In this document: piece by piece, positions 11,290 to 23,035 of the stretch
How positions within the stretch are numbered: position 1 is the stretch's first letter
How the letters are laid out: every line of letters begins with the position of its first letter
NCBI GenBank assembly: GCA_030068075.1
Contig: CM057826.1
Coordinates: forward strand, 33,840,211-33,904,210
DNA: 64,000 bases
Reading direction: 5' to 3'
DNA from: Paguma larvata
Lineage: Eukaryota; Chordata; Mammalia; Carnivora; Viverridae
Translations under genes and position numbers: made by a program
The notes under the pieces: generated by a model
What the model was told of the DNA's origin: nothing
Databases searched by the model: none
Seen by the model: only the letters and a program-made list of their open reading frames with translations

Positions 11290-13395
11290 ACAAAGGGGAA
11301 AATTTTTGTGTATAAGTGAGGTAATCCACCAAGAACACGTGATCATTACAGACCTTCATGGACCTAACATTAAAAAGTAGAAATAAATATACCAAGACAT
11401 ATTTAACAGAATTACAGAGAATTAATTAGAACTTCATAATCATGCCAGGAGATTACAATCTCACAAAACCAACAGTAAGAAATAATTACTGACATAAACG
11501 GTTTAGTGATATAATCGGTAACTCTGACCCGTGGATACACCTAGATATTTGGAGGGCCAAAACAGAGGACACCTTGTGTTAAAACAGACCCAAAAAATAT
11601 TTTATGTGTATAAATTTGAAAGCCTAAATAACATCGACAGTTTCCTAGAAGTATGTACTTTACTAAACCTGGTCAACATGTTTAAAAAATATATAAAACA
11701 TGATGGTTTATTAGGCCATAAAGGGACTTTCAATAAGTTCAAAATATTAGGATTTTGCAGATTACTTTTTCTGAACATGATTCTTTAAAATTAAATACCA
11801 GCAACTATAAAATAGTGACCAAATTCCGTGTATATTTGAAACTTTACAGACTTCTCAACAATGCATGGTTTATAAAAATCATTGGAACAATTCTGTGATC
11901 TTTATATCACTTTAGAGTAAAATTATTACCTTAAATATATTTCTTAGAAGACAAGAAATACTGATGATAAGTAATCTCAACAATTAACTCCAGAAGTCAG
12001 TAGGGGGCTTTGGGTGGCTCAGTTGGTTGAGCATCTGACTCTTGATTTCAGCTCAGGTCATGATCTCACAGTTCGTGGGTTTGAGCCCCCATTGGCTCAG
12101 CGCTGACAGCACAGAGCCTGCTGAGGATTCTCTCTCTCCCTTTCTCTCTGCCCCTTCCTGCTCACGCTGTCTCTCTTTCTCTCTCTTTCTCTCTCTCTCT
12201 CTCAAAATAAATAAACATTTAAAGATAAATAAATAGAAGAAAATAGGAGGAGTAAATATTAGGAATTAATAAACAAACTAACAAATGAAAAAGCAAATAT
12301 TAACAAAACCTAAAGTCTTTTGCTTTTCTTAAACAATGAGAGATAAAACTCTGGCAAGATTGCAAAAAATAAAAATAAAAGAGTGGAGACAAATATTAGA
12401 TATAAAGTGGGTTGCATAGGCAAAGTAGTAGTGCAGAAATTTTAAAAATAATGTAAAATTTAAAAATAATGTTTGTACATGTGAAAAACTAGATGAAATC
12501 AATAATTTTTGGGAAACATATAAATTACCAAAATCAATAAACATGTTTTTAAAAAAACCCAAAAGGACAAAATAGCATATAAGAATTGCATTGGTAGTCA
12601 AAAATTTTTCCATTTTTTGGCCTGCCAAGATCAAATGATGTTACAGGTACGTTTTGGTAAAATTTCATGAACTTTTCATGATTCTCTGTTATATCTAGCT
12701 TTTTTTCTAGATAAGAAAAGAGAGCTACTAAAGACAATTTAACAGGACAGCAGGACTTTGATACTCAAACCAGAGAAAGCCAATTAGCCAATTTCATTTA
12801 ACAAAAGTCCTAACTAAAATGTTAAATTAAATCCAACCATATATTAACACACACACAGACCCATACGCACACATGCCTACAAACATTACCTAATAGACCA
12901 TATCCTAGGAGTACACGGATGAAGCAGTATTAAAAAAATAGCCGTTAATATAATTCACTACCTTCAAAGATTATCCAAGAAAAACATACATTCATTGTAG
13001 ACTAAGATTTTGTAAAGTCAATAATTACTTATTGCAAAAACTCTTAACAAACAGGAACTGTATGGGAACTTCTTTAGATTTATAAAAGGTAGCAACTAAT
13101 AACCTATAGTAAAAGACACACTTTCTGGTGAGACTCTGGAAACATTTCTATTAAACTCAGGAATAAGATAAAATTATACCTTTACTGGAACAAGTTCAAT
13201 AATATTGGGGGGTGAAGAGGAACAGAAAATGAAATAGACAAAATTGGTATTATTTTAGATAATGTGTACATATAAAATCCAAGATCATAAATGACTGAAA
13301 CCAGAAATTTTAAGAGAATTTGGAAAAGTGACCTGTTGCAAAATCAACATAAAAACTAAAATAATAGCACTTCTCTATAGACATGAGTAGTGCTC
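11290..13395 (+). mobile_element. Old LINE-1 ORF2 relic, sense strand, split by a SINE
   Basis: The sequence follows L1 ORF2 from the endonuclease end into the RT domain. CACCAAGAACACGTGATCAT matches the endonuclease-end phrase. The frame at 11531-11788 reads LLGHKGTFNKFK, the L1 'LGHKxxxNKFK' motif. Near 12810-12840 the phrase AATTAAATCCAACCATATAT corresponds to L1 'IKSNHIL', and near 13340 CTGTTGCAAAATCAACATAA corresponds to the RT-distal phrase. Both ORF2 ends are missing and stops are frequent, so it is dead. A felid SINE at 12003-12236 interrupts it, which dates the L1 as older than that SINE. Confidence 0.8.
12003..12236 (+). mobile_element. Felid CAN-SINE inside the L1 relic
   Basis: The head is GGGTGGCTCAGTTGGTTGAG, followed by CTCAGGTCATGATCTCACAG, a B box TGGGTTTGAGCCCC, a long (TC)n stretch at 12170-12205 and an AAATAAATAAACATTTAAAG tail. 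B-box CpG is lost and there are several substitutions. No clear TSD was seen. Confidence 0.9.
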
Positions 13396-14285
13396 ATTGT
13401 TTCTCCTTTCCTTCTTGGATGACACAGAGAACTGTATTTCCGCAAGTTTCCTATAGTTGAACAGATAGATACATGGGACTAGATCTTTCTGGTGTTATTT
13501 TCCAAGAAATGCTTCCCAGAAGTAGGACTTGTTTTATTTTTGACTGACAAATGCCATGCTGTACTCAATACCCCTACTCTACTTTGAAGACGAAGGCCAT
13601 CTCACATTCTTGGTTCATAACGATTATCTCTTGTGAGGCTCTTCAAGCCTAATAGAAAAGAAATTCTGTAGAACTTTTGTGAGCCCCACCAATTAATGTC
13701 CAGACATATTTAACCCTAGCAGTGGATATTGTTTAAGTTCCATCTGGTAAACTTGGTTCTGACCCATTTCAACCTTTCCACCTAATTAGAGTTAAAGACT
13801 CTAAATACAAGTTAATCTGGGAGTTTTCCTTACAAACCTGTCCAGTAAAACACTTATAAATTTGAAAGCAAAAATTTTTCGTGACGTCAGGCATACAGCA
13901 TACGCCCGTAAATGACAAACACATGTTTACCTTTAATGGATATAAGTGGTCATGGCACTATGTAAACCACAGCCAAGAGTTTATTTTAAAATCCAGCATT
14001 ATTAAAGGTCAACATATTTATAATATCGGGTGTTGGTTTGCTTTTTCTCTCCTAATTCTACTCCTAATTTTAGTTTGCTTTCTTTATGTATTCTTGTAGC
14101 TTTTCAAGATGTTGGTTGTATAAGTTATTGAAATTCCATAGGGGAGCCAAGTCACAGTCAAGGTTTATTTTCTTAATCATTGTGGAAAACATGACTATAT
14201 GTTTTAAAAGAGGCTTACTGTGGCTATAATTGAGCCACTTGTGATGCGACCAAGTAAGGGAAGAATGCTGAAGATACCCTCCCAG
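13396..14285. other. Unassigned sequence
   Basis: No gene or repeat was confidently recognised. The tract at 13410-13760 has a mixed composition and could be an old LTR or DNA-transposon piece. The 72-aa frame at 13881-14099 shows a hydrophobic end but no domain. Confidence 0.35.
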
Positions 14286-15046
14286 GATTCTTGTTCCCTG
14301 ATTATTCAGTCAATATCTAGGCACTGCTGTGAAGTGACTTCGTAGATGGAATTAAGATTACTAATCAGCTAGGGCACCTGGGTGGCTCAGTTGTTTAAGC
14401 ATCTGATTCTCAGCTCGGGTCATGACGTCATGAACCATGAGATCGAGCACTGAGTCTGTCAGCTTAGAACCTGCTTGGGATTCTCTCTCTCCTTCTGTCT
14501 CTGCCTCTCTCTCTCTCTCTCTCTTGAAACATGTAAATAAACATGACAAAATAAAAAGATTACTAATCAGCTGACTTTAAAACAGATTATTCTGGACTAT
14601 CTGGGTAAACCCAGTGTCTCATACGAGCTTTGAAAAGCAGAAGGGGATGGCAGTAGGTGAGATGTGCAGGAGGGGAACCAGAGTGATTCCAAGCATGAAG
14701 ACTGAGTGCACTATCTCTGGCCTGAGATGAAGGGGCTCATGTATAAGAACTGAAGAGACGCCTGCAGGAGCCGAAAGTGGCCCCAGTTGATAGCCAGCAA
14801 AGAAATGGGATTTTAGTTCTACAGCCACAAGGAACTGGATACTGCCAATGACCTGAATGAACTTAGAAGCAGATTCTGAGAGGAATTGGGCTGACACGAC
14901 TGATAATGTCCTCATAGGATCCAGAGCAGAGAGACCAGTGGAGCCAACCCAGATTCTGACCTGCGGAACTGTGAGAACTACAGGGAGTTGTTTTAAGCCA
15001 CTATGTTTGTGGTAATTTGTTATAGCAGCAGTAGGAAACTAATGCA
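14286..15046 (+). mobile_element. MaLR-type LTR (MLT1-like), sense, split by a SINE
   Basis: The right end reads TTTTAAGCCACTATGTTTGT, then GGTAATTTGTTATAGCAGCA, then GGAAACTAATGCA, the typical 3' end of mammalian MaLR LTRs. On the left, GATGGAATTAAGATTACTAA, continued after the SINE by GACTTTAAAACAGATTATTC and CTGGACTATCTGGGTAAACC, follows the family order. Left boundary is approximate. The SINE at 14371-14555 lies inside it, so the LTR is older than that SINE. Confidence 0.75.
14371..14555 (+). mobile_element. Felid CAN-SINE nested in LTR, 17-bp perfect TSD
   Basis: The head AGGGCACCTGGGTGGCTCAG, the phrase CTCGGGTCATGACGTCATGA and a CT-rich end identify the family. The flanking direct repeat AAGATTACTAATCAGCT lies at 14354-14370 and again at 14556-14572, identical over 17 bp. 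The body is somewhat shorter than other copies in the window. Confidence 0.93.
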
Positions 15047-17149
15047 CTAAGCATAGATCACTTTGAGGCAGAGTGTGAGAAAAGCTAATATTATGGCGTG
15101 ATGTCACTGTAGGCAAAATTATAATAAACCTTTCTTTTACTGAATAAAACTACAAATGAAAATGTAATTAACTTAATAAATATTTGACTAAGTACTAAGT
15201 ATAGATCAATTTTGCATATCAGTTTGATATAAGAAAATCCAGATACAAAAAAATTAGGGAAGTTTTTTTTTTTCCTGTGGGTTTACTTATATAAAATATT
15301 CACTTTCTCTAAGAATCATCTTGCATCCCTGTGCCACTGAATATCCTTTAATGAATGCATCGAATATTATTCTTTTTTCAAAATTTATATTTGTTCATAA
15401 GCTTTTTGAATCTGTATCTATTGAATATGATTTGTCAGTTTGTAGGTATCTAGTTCCAATATTTCATTATTTTTCAAAGCAGTTGACTTTTGAAAATTAG
15501 TTGCATATTAGCACCAATTATAGAAAAAAATTCTAAAGGACGAAGAAAGCAAAAACACTAATATTACTGATTGCTGAACGTCGTGGCACTATATCTGGAA
15601 TCTTGGTTAAAACAAAATTCAAATATCTATTTTTATTTTTATCTGAAGGAGAAAGTATTTGCTTTACTCATGTTTTAAAAAACTATGAACTATTTATGAA
15701 TTGATTGTGCAGATTAAAGACTCTACATGAATCTCTTATGTTAAAAATGCAAATAAAGGGAAGCATTTGCCCATATAGCTTAGTGACTATTTCAGTTAGG
15801 TACTTAAGTCAACTTGACTGAAGCAAATGCTTGTGTCACTAGTAATTATACTGGCGGACCCTTTCAATGGTGCTGGACTACCCCCAGGGAGTAATTGGCA
15901 GAATTGTTTGCTGGCCTGTAGGGTAACCTGCACTTTCTGACTTTACTCCATTTCCTGTACCTCTAAAGAAAATATGACCCGACGTGCTTGGAAACTCTGT
16001 CTACTGATTATGACCTTGTATAATGTGAATTTGTTGGGCCTGCTTTGAAGAGGTGGCCTGACTCTGAGCAGATCCCCTTGACTCAAAAAAGAAAGCTAAT
16101 TAGGGACTAAGAAAAGTTCCATTCTTTTGAGACTGAAAGCAATCTATTTAGTTTGTTCACATTCAAATGGCTGACTTAATAGTTTTTTTTTTTTTTGAAA
16201 AGAATGTCTCATTGAAAACTAATAAAGGATTTTGAATTTATTTGGGTTATTAGAGGAAATAAATTTAAATTTGAATTCTGTTTTCCTAGTACATACTCAA
16301 ATTTTAGGGTAACCTACTCTATCTAGGACAGCTATCTTCACATCGCTTTCTTATTAAGTGCACTAGGTTTTTTCATTTGAACTGAAATGTGAATGGACCA
16401 TGGATTAAGTTAAGATGTATTGCTTTGTTTTGCTTTGCATACCAAAACATTACTTAGAAAAGTTAAGGTATAATTCTCTGCCTAAACCCACAGAGGTAAG
16501 GGAGCTTTTCAGAAATTATGTTATAAAGCAGATCAACAACAAATAGTCTTTTAATGTTAACAATGTCTTCTATTTCCTTCTGTTTTTCTTCAAAGGAACT
16601 TAACAGATACCACGGGCAGTATCTTATTAAAGTGTCTCTCTGAGAATTGTAAAGGAGGAAGACCATCTACCTCATTTTAAAGCTAGAGAAACTTAGATTC
16701 TGGAAAGTTTCTGTTATATAAAATATATGTTAGATACTTTTTGGCCCTCTCTCAGAGAAACTGTTGGTCCGATTGTAAAGTTTAGCCTGTTTCTGCGTGA
16801 GATGACCTAATGAAATCTGATCAAAGCTTCCCATTTGACCAGTCAGCCTGCCCTTCCTCTACAGCTCTCTGTTTACTTCCAATTAAAACTGGTGTCAAGC
16901 TTTCCCTGGCTGATGACACAGATATTTCTACATTTAATCTTGCCCGAAATGGATGAGGATGAAGTTTCAATTTTGTCCTTCTGGCCCGTTTCCTTGATGA
17001 GCAATGAGCCCTGGTTCTAATTAGCATGGAAGTCCTCCATCTTTATCCACAGCAGAGGTCTGGTGCCTGGACAGACAAATAAATAGAGGAAGTCCCCTTT
17101 CTCCTTCATTTGATTTGTTTTTCATCTTTTTATAAAAGTTTTATCACTA
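15047..17149. other. Single-copy AT-rich sequence, candidate regulatory stretch at its end
   Basis: No gene was recognised. A T-run lies at 16182-16196. The part at 15840-16090 is less AT-rich and looks single-copy. The part at 16800-17090 is rich in sequences resembling homeodomain and forkhead sites (see findings). Nothing else could be assigned. Confidence 0.35.
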
Positions 17150-17350
17150 TCTCTTTTTTTTAGTTTTATTAAGAAGTAATTGACATATCACTATATACTT
17201 TAAGGTGTACAGCGTGATGATTTGATTTATATGCGTTGTGAAATGATTATATAGTAAGTTCAGCTAATACCTATTTTCTTATGTAGATACAATAAAAAGA
17301 AACAAAAGGAAAGAAATAAGGAAAAACATTTCTCCTTGTGACGCTAATCC
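17150..17350 (-). mobile_element. LINE-1 3' end fragment, antisense
   Basis: The + strand reads TTTTATTAAGAAGTAATTGA, then TTTAAGGTGTACAGCGTGAT and GTGAAATGATTATATAGTAA, the complement of a carnivore L1 3' UTR. A leading T-run at 17152-17161 is the complement of its poly-A tail. Extent on the right is approximate. Confidence 0.7.
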
Positions 17351-18269
17351 TTAGGATTTACTTTTGTAGGTCAAGGTGACAAGTAGCTTAGACTGGAAAT
17401 TTGCTGTAGAACATTAAAGCACTATGTAAGTTACCAAAGCAGTAAGGGTTTACTATACAATCCATTACAAAAAGACCATACTGTTAACTGGTCAAGCAGA
17501 CACATGGAAGGTAGGATTAGTCCTACCTTCTCTCCATGTTCAAGTTCTTTCTCTTCTTGGTTCAACTGATACAGAGTCCCCAGCTTGGAGACCACTCTGT
17601 ACTATAATCCTTATTTCCAACCAAGGATTGGAGCAACCAAGACAGAAGATCTCTAAAGTTGCACATCTTCACTTGTTTGACAAGGACATTGCCTCTTCTG
17701 GACCTTCTCTCCTTCATCCTCCCCATAGTTCAGACTTCTGTTATTCCACTTCCAGCATATGCATTCTCTGCTCTGTGTATGGCAACTGTTAGAGCAAGGG
17801 AGTGGGAGATGGGAGGAGGTGGGCCTGAAAGGGAAAAGCTCAGATTTTGAAGGCAATGTAGAAGAAGAAGATTTTGAGATGGTCTAACCTCAGGAAGGAG
17901 TACCTGCAGCAATCTGGACTTTAACCTTGAGAAAATGAACATCAGGCTAAACCTTATGATAAAAAAAAGCATGTCTGTGGAGCGTCTTTATTGGCTTTGA
18001 CGTAGAAGAACTGGGATTGGATATGGGGGTGATTATATAGGCAGCAAGAGAGAAAAGGACAGTTGTGCTACCATGTTTGCAGGTGGTTTACATAACTTGC
18101 ATTGCTTATATTACATATGAATGCAAATATTTGGAAAATAGGTCATATATTTGTAGGCATACTTTTTACTTTCAGAATCATTAAGAGCCAAGTGATATAC
18201 TTGATTAAAATCGTAAAATAGAAGGAGAGTCTGAGACCTCTGAAGAGACTTCTGTATTTTGTCATAATA
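17351..18269. other. Unassigned sequence
   Basis: No gene or repeat was recognised. Open frames of 60-80 aa at 17650-17970 overlap on both strands and show no domain. Confidence 0.35.
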
Positions 18270-18568
18270 GAATTCTTCCAGAACACTTCTGGAGGCTGGA
18301 GGTCAAGATCAAGTTGTTCACAGGTTTGGTTTCTCCTGAGGCCTTGGTCTCCTTGGCTTACGGATGGCCTCTTGCTGTGCCCTCAGATTGTCTTTTCTCT
18401 GTGTGTCTCCATTCTGGTGTCTCTTCTTCTTTTAAGAATATCAGTCACGCTGAATTAAGGCCCACTCATATGACCTCATTTAACCTTAACTACCTCCTTA
18501 AAGGCCCCATGTCTAAATACTATCACACTGGGAGTTAGGACTTCAACATATGAATTTGGGGAGGGGGG
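18270..18568 (-). mobile_element. MaLR-type LTR (MLT1-like), antisense, partial
   Basis: The + strand has ACTTCTGGAGGCTGGAGGTC, then TTCTCCTGAGGCCTTGGTCT, then ATGACCTCATTTAACCTTAA and GGAGTTAGGACTTCAACATA. This is the order seen when an MLT1 LTR is read backwards. The distal end is missing. Confidence 0.75.
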
Positions 18569-20430
18569 ATGTGTGGGATGACAAAAAGCAGCCCATACAA
18601 CTCTTCACTCTCTCACCCTACACTGCTCAGTTCTTGTGAACACACTGATTCATGCTTATTTCCTGAATCTTGCCATCTAATACCTGTAAAAGGAATCCTC
18701 TGTTTCCTACTGATGACAACAACAATCACATCTAGAGACAAATTCTGCATGATCCTTGGTTAACTTGGAAAGGAATTCTGCATTCTTGGATGAGAGCTGA
18801 CTTGGGCCACACTGTGACAATGGAATATTTCCATTCATGAAATTTGCTGGCCTCTAAAATGACCAATTAGTACCTAAATTCATATGTGGCATATTGAATA
18901 GTCGTAACGTCAAAGGACTCTATTTGTTGAGATTTCTCTCTCATTCTGTGGGAAAACATCATAGACGAGAAACTTGTATGTGATCCTTTGGGAAGAAGTG
19001 ACTATTAATAAGAATCTATTCTTGTAGAAAATGCTATTGTAACATTACCATGTCTTACCACCAAGAACATTACTTTCAGAAATTAAAAAAATCTTTCTGG
19101 GTGTAATCAGAATAGATTAATATGGTAATCAGGAGGAAGCAATATTTTATCACTTGGAAGTTGCTGGACACTGAGATTTGTGCCAAGCCATTATACAGAA
19201 AAGTGAGTGAACTGAATGAAATCCTAACTCTCTGCTGTGCTTTAATAGTATTGCTTCACATCGGTAAAGCCTAAAAGCACATTTGGTAAAAAGTACTCAG
19301 TGATACTTTCCATTTGTAAATGGTAAAATAAATATGATTATGCACAGAGAGGTAAAGATCCAGAATAATGTTGAAGGTTCATTTTATGATGGGGTGTTTA
19401 AATTGAGATCGATAGTGCATTGAAGGAATGGCAGAAGTAGAATTCAGAGCAATTATCTGTTTTAAACTATGCTCTGAGAACAGGAAAATGTGTCTAACAG
19501 GATATAGAAAGGGTTTTCTGAGGAGCTATTATGAGTGTTACTCATCATAATGTTTATTGCTTAACATTTTTATGGCTTGGTTGTGATTAACTCTATGGGA
19601 CATGCAACTGCTTTATATAGTATATCGTTGTATTAACCTATTAGTAAGTCTATTAACTTATTGTTATAATTTTATTAACAATATTAATAATATTTTGTGA
19701 ATGCTTCCAGCTTTACTACCTTCACTTCAGAAGAAAAAAGAGGAGAAAGTATTTGTTAGCAGAAAAGCTCTGAAGTGTCTATGTCTTCTTTGGAAATCCC
19801 TTGTATCTTCCTTGATATTCTGACCTAGATTTTAAAAACAAATAAAACAAAAGTCATGTTCAATTCTTGATGCCAGAGTTGACAGTCAAAACATTTATCT
19901 CCCAGGGAAGCAAGGGCAAATTCCATCAGAATGGGGCACTGAACAGCTAGGCTGGACGCCAGCTCCAGGCAACCATCATGGCCAAGCTAAAGCATACAGG
20001 CTAAATATCACCTTGGCAAATAGCACCTCTCATTTTGTTTCACTATTTTGCACTTTTCCAAACAAATGAAACAGAAATTAATGTCAGATTCTGCCATTAG
20101 ATGCCTTTTGTTGGAAGTTGGGGTTGAGGGAAAACTTTTGTTGATTTCAGTAAGAATAGCCTTTGTCTTCATATAAGAGAGAGTAGAATTTGGCATCAAA
20201 AGGCCTGGCTCCCTGTTTATGCATTATCAGCAGCTGTTTGCTACCAATCTTGATGAATATTTGATGTAGCAATATTAATAAACAAGGCATTCTTCCAAAA
20301 TATTAAATGCTTCTTGCTTCACAAATTTCAAAAATAAATAAGAAAACTTAAAAAAAATAAAAATGGATAGCAAAGCAGTTTATATTTGAAGCCGAGAATA
20401 TTATAAAATTCTATGCCAGCTTTTAATAAT
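18569..20430. other. Mostly single-copy sequence
   Basis: No gene was recognised. The 19980-20310 part looks like a single-copy, possibly conserved block (see findings). The remainder is AT-rich with no recognisable element. Confidence 0.35.
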
Positions 20431-20434
20431 AGAA

Positions 20435-20460
20435 ACACACACACACACACACACACACAC
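20435..20460 (+). repeat. (AC)13 microsatellite
   Basis: Uninterrupted AC dinucleotide run of 26 bp, likely polymorphic. Confidence 0.95.
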
Positions 20461-20969
20461 GGATCTGTCTTCTTAAGTTCTTTGCATTACATACATTTTC
20501 CTGTTCAATTAAGGAAGACACTAGTATCCTTCCAAATTCTCAATAAACAGATGTAAGAAGATATTTTTAAAAAAATTCTGTAATTACTATATTATTAGTT
20601 TGTAATTGCAAAATATATTGCTATTAAATATATCCATATCCACATGTATAAGTACAAATATATCTATACCTGCATCTATATCTGTATATACATCTAACTA
20701 TACATTTAAAAATGAGGCTTACCAATTCAGCTCTTGGTGGCTCTATTGATAGGACATGAAGATAGGTTTGTGAAATATTATCCCTACTTTACCCTAAATT
20801 CTCTTCTGAGGCTGGACACATGCCCTGGTTTCACAGCTGAGTGTAATATAACTCCCAGCCCTCCACAAAGTCAACTCTTTTTCCTTTTCTCTTTTTCTAA
20901 TCAAGAGAAAGAAATGCTTGGAGACAAGATTGCAGTAGGGATTGATTTTGTTTGCACAGTGCGTCTGGG
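20461..20969. other. AT-rich unassigned sequence with TATATC-like tract
   Basis: Positions 20610-20705 are a degenerate ATATCTATA-type tract. No gene was seen. Confidence 0.4.
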
Positions 20970-21535
20970 AAAGTGAGTCAGATCATATCACTTCCCTGGT
21001 CAGCTCCTCTATGGGCTTCTCATCTCAGAGTAAAAGATATGTCCTGTAGCGACTTAAGGCCCTCCGTGATCAGGCCCCCTCACCCCATTGTGCATCGCAT
21101 CAACTACTACTCTTCCCCCTTGACCACTTGCTAACTCAGTCATACTGGCCTTCTTGCTGTTCCTGGAACAGGGAATGCATGCTCCTGCCTTTCGCCTTTG
21201 CCTCTGCAATCCCTTTGGGCTGAAAAGCTTTTGCTCTGTATGGCTACTCCCTCATATCCGTCAAGTCTTCAGTGCCAACTTCTCAGACACTTTCTGGGCT
21301 ACTTTATCAACATTTGCATCACTCTTCTTATTTCTCTTTCCTACTTTGATTTTTCTACTTAGACTTCATCACTAATGTCAAGTGCATTTAGCTTATTTAA
21401 CTTGTTTTCTGTTTCCCCCACCATAATGTGAAAGGCTTCATGTGGGCTCGTGAGAACAATTCTGCAATGTTCGGTTCACTGCTCTGTTCTTTGTTCCTGG
21501 AACAGCGCCTATCACATGTAAGTGATCAATAGGGA
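20970..21535 (+). mobile_element. LINE-2 3' fragment, sense
   Basis: The order of L2 ORF2 end and tail is clear: GTCAGATCATATCACTTCCC, GGGCTTCTCATCTCAGAGTA, CACACTGG-like TCATACTGGCCTTCTTGCTG, TTCCTGGAACAGGGAATGCA, CTGCCTTTCGCCTTTGCCTC, then a 3' end GTTCCTGGAACAGCGCCTAT. Stops and indels rule out function. Confidence 0.85.
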
Positions 21536-22949
21536 ACAAGAAATCTTTCCTCTGCTCTTTGACCCTGTATTTTCCATAGGACATTCCCTGCTATGCTACT
21601 AGGGGAACAAAATATCCATGGTGTTTTTATTTCAAATTTTGATAAATTGTTCACCATTGTGTTTTTTTTTCGCATTAATTTTTATTTTTAAAAATATTGT
21701 ATCAAAATACTATTTATATTACTGAATTTTTGGTGCCTCTTAAATTTTATGCCCGAGGGAAGAGCCTCATTTGTCTCATTTCTCTCCCTATAGTCTTGGC
21801 CCTTAATGAAAAAAGAGTTCCTTAGTCTAGTAGTGGTTAGTCAGAGAATAGTCTTCAAAATACTAATCTTCACTCTGACTACTTCTCAACCTTGCTTTCA
21901 TTCATAACCCTCCCTACATGGAACATCTTGTGAAGTTGAGACACCTTGATCTTTCTAACCAATGGCCTCTTTTCTTCTGCTCAAATTCTAGGTCTTTTGT
22001 AGGCTTTGTAAGAAAACCAAAAACAAGTGTTGAACAAAGAGTGAGCTGAAGCATACAGCTAAAGAATAATAGATTCAGGAGAAAATGACACAACTTTATT
22101 AATGAGAGCTGTGAAACATAATTTGTAATATTTCCTCAATATTTACACACAGGAATAGCTGAGGTGAACCTCTACCAGCCTGGAGCTGGTGCCTGCTCCA
22201 CCCTGTTTCTTTACACATCAGGAAAATAGCTCAAAGTCCTCCCAACCTTTTGTGATTCAGTAAATTATTTTGATATACCAGGGGAAGGAGTCCCTTGTAC
22301 TCAAATGTAAAGAATACATTTGAAAAATTATTCAAGTATACAAGAGAGTAGTAGTAAGCAAGTGAAATGTACATTCAAAAGGACATTAGATATATATTAG
22401 AAACCAGGAGGAGTCATAGTCAACAAGGTAATGTATACATCTAAAAGGATATTCAGATATACATCTGAAGTAAAAGAGAATTATAGCATGTGTTCAGAAG
22501 AAAAAAGGGAACTTTGCACTGACAGAAAATTATTGCTTGAAGTTTTAAGTTTTGGAAGTTTTAACTTTAGTTCCCTTGACTGTGGAGGGGCTTGTTTTGA
22601 TTTTTCCCATCATTGTCTCCTCAGTGGATGGGCAAGTCATTAAGTTATCATTACACTGTGAGAGATGCTGGAGGAGGGGTTCAAGGTTATGGGTTGATCC
22701 TCCTGCCAGTATTATTCATGATTTCCTTGGCCATACCAGCAGTCTGGAGGTTATTTACTCTGTATCTGCCTAGTTGCCAAAGACCTCATTTTGGTCTTCA
22801 TTCAGTCTTAGATGCTAAAATGAGGCTCTTTTTTTTCCTTCTTCTAGTCAATGGCAACACTTGCCTTCCTACAGGGAAAGCCTTGGAACACAGAAAGAAT
22901 ATCCACGGTGCATCTCGATATGGGAATAGCCTATTGCCTATGGAGGGTC
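21536..22949. other. Unassigned sequence with degenerate ~63-bp tandem repeat
   Basis: No gene was recognised. Three diverged units of about 63 bp can be aligned at 22301-22490 by eye (see findings). The frames at 22431-22954 include a 113-aa frame with no domain that I recognise; it ends before the U2 insertion and lacks clear splice context. Confidence 0.35.
22301..22490 (+). repeat. Degenerate ~63-bp tandem repeat, three units
   Basis: Units start near 22301, 22363 and 22427. Shared text includes AATGTA, an ATTCAAAAGGA-like core and a TATACA-like block, each in the same order. Identity between units is low, so the call depends on a manual alignment. Confidence 0.4.
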
Positions 22950-23035
22950 AATAAAATCAATTTGATCGCTTCTCGGCCTTTTGGCTAAGATCAAGTGTAG
23001 TATCTGTTCTTATCAGTTTAATAAAATCAATTTGA
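22950..23035 (+). repeat. Target-site duplications framing the U2 pseudogene
   Basis: The 16-bp string AATAAAATCAATTTGA occurs at 22950-22965 and at 23020-23035 with no mismatch. The spacing holds exactly the U2 fragment, as expected of L1-type endonuclease insertion. Confidence 0.9.
22965..23022 (+). pseudogene. RNU2 (pseudogene): U2 snRNA retropseudogene, 5' part only
   Basis: The sequence begins ATCGCTTCTCGGCCTTTTGG and continues GCTAAGATCAAGTGTAGTAT, CTGTTCTTATCAGTTTAATA, which is the 5' end of vertebrate U2 snRNA, including the branch-point recognition region. It stops after about 55-58 nt, while functional U2 is close to 188 nt. There is no poly-A tail. Sm site and 3' stem-loops are missing, so it cannot make a spliceosomal U2. 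Perfect TSDs on both sides show LINE-driven insertion of a truncated copy. No snRNA proximal promoter element was seen upstream. Confidence 0.93.

Noticed and set aside
22613..22954. 113-aa open frame on the + strand
   Set aside because: No recognised domain, no splice or start context, and lengths of this order occur by chance here.
22965..23022. Functional U2 snRNA gene
   Set aside because: Only the 5' ~55-58 nt are present; Sm site, 3' stems and snRNA promoter are absent.
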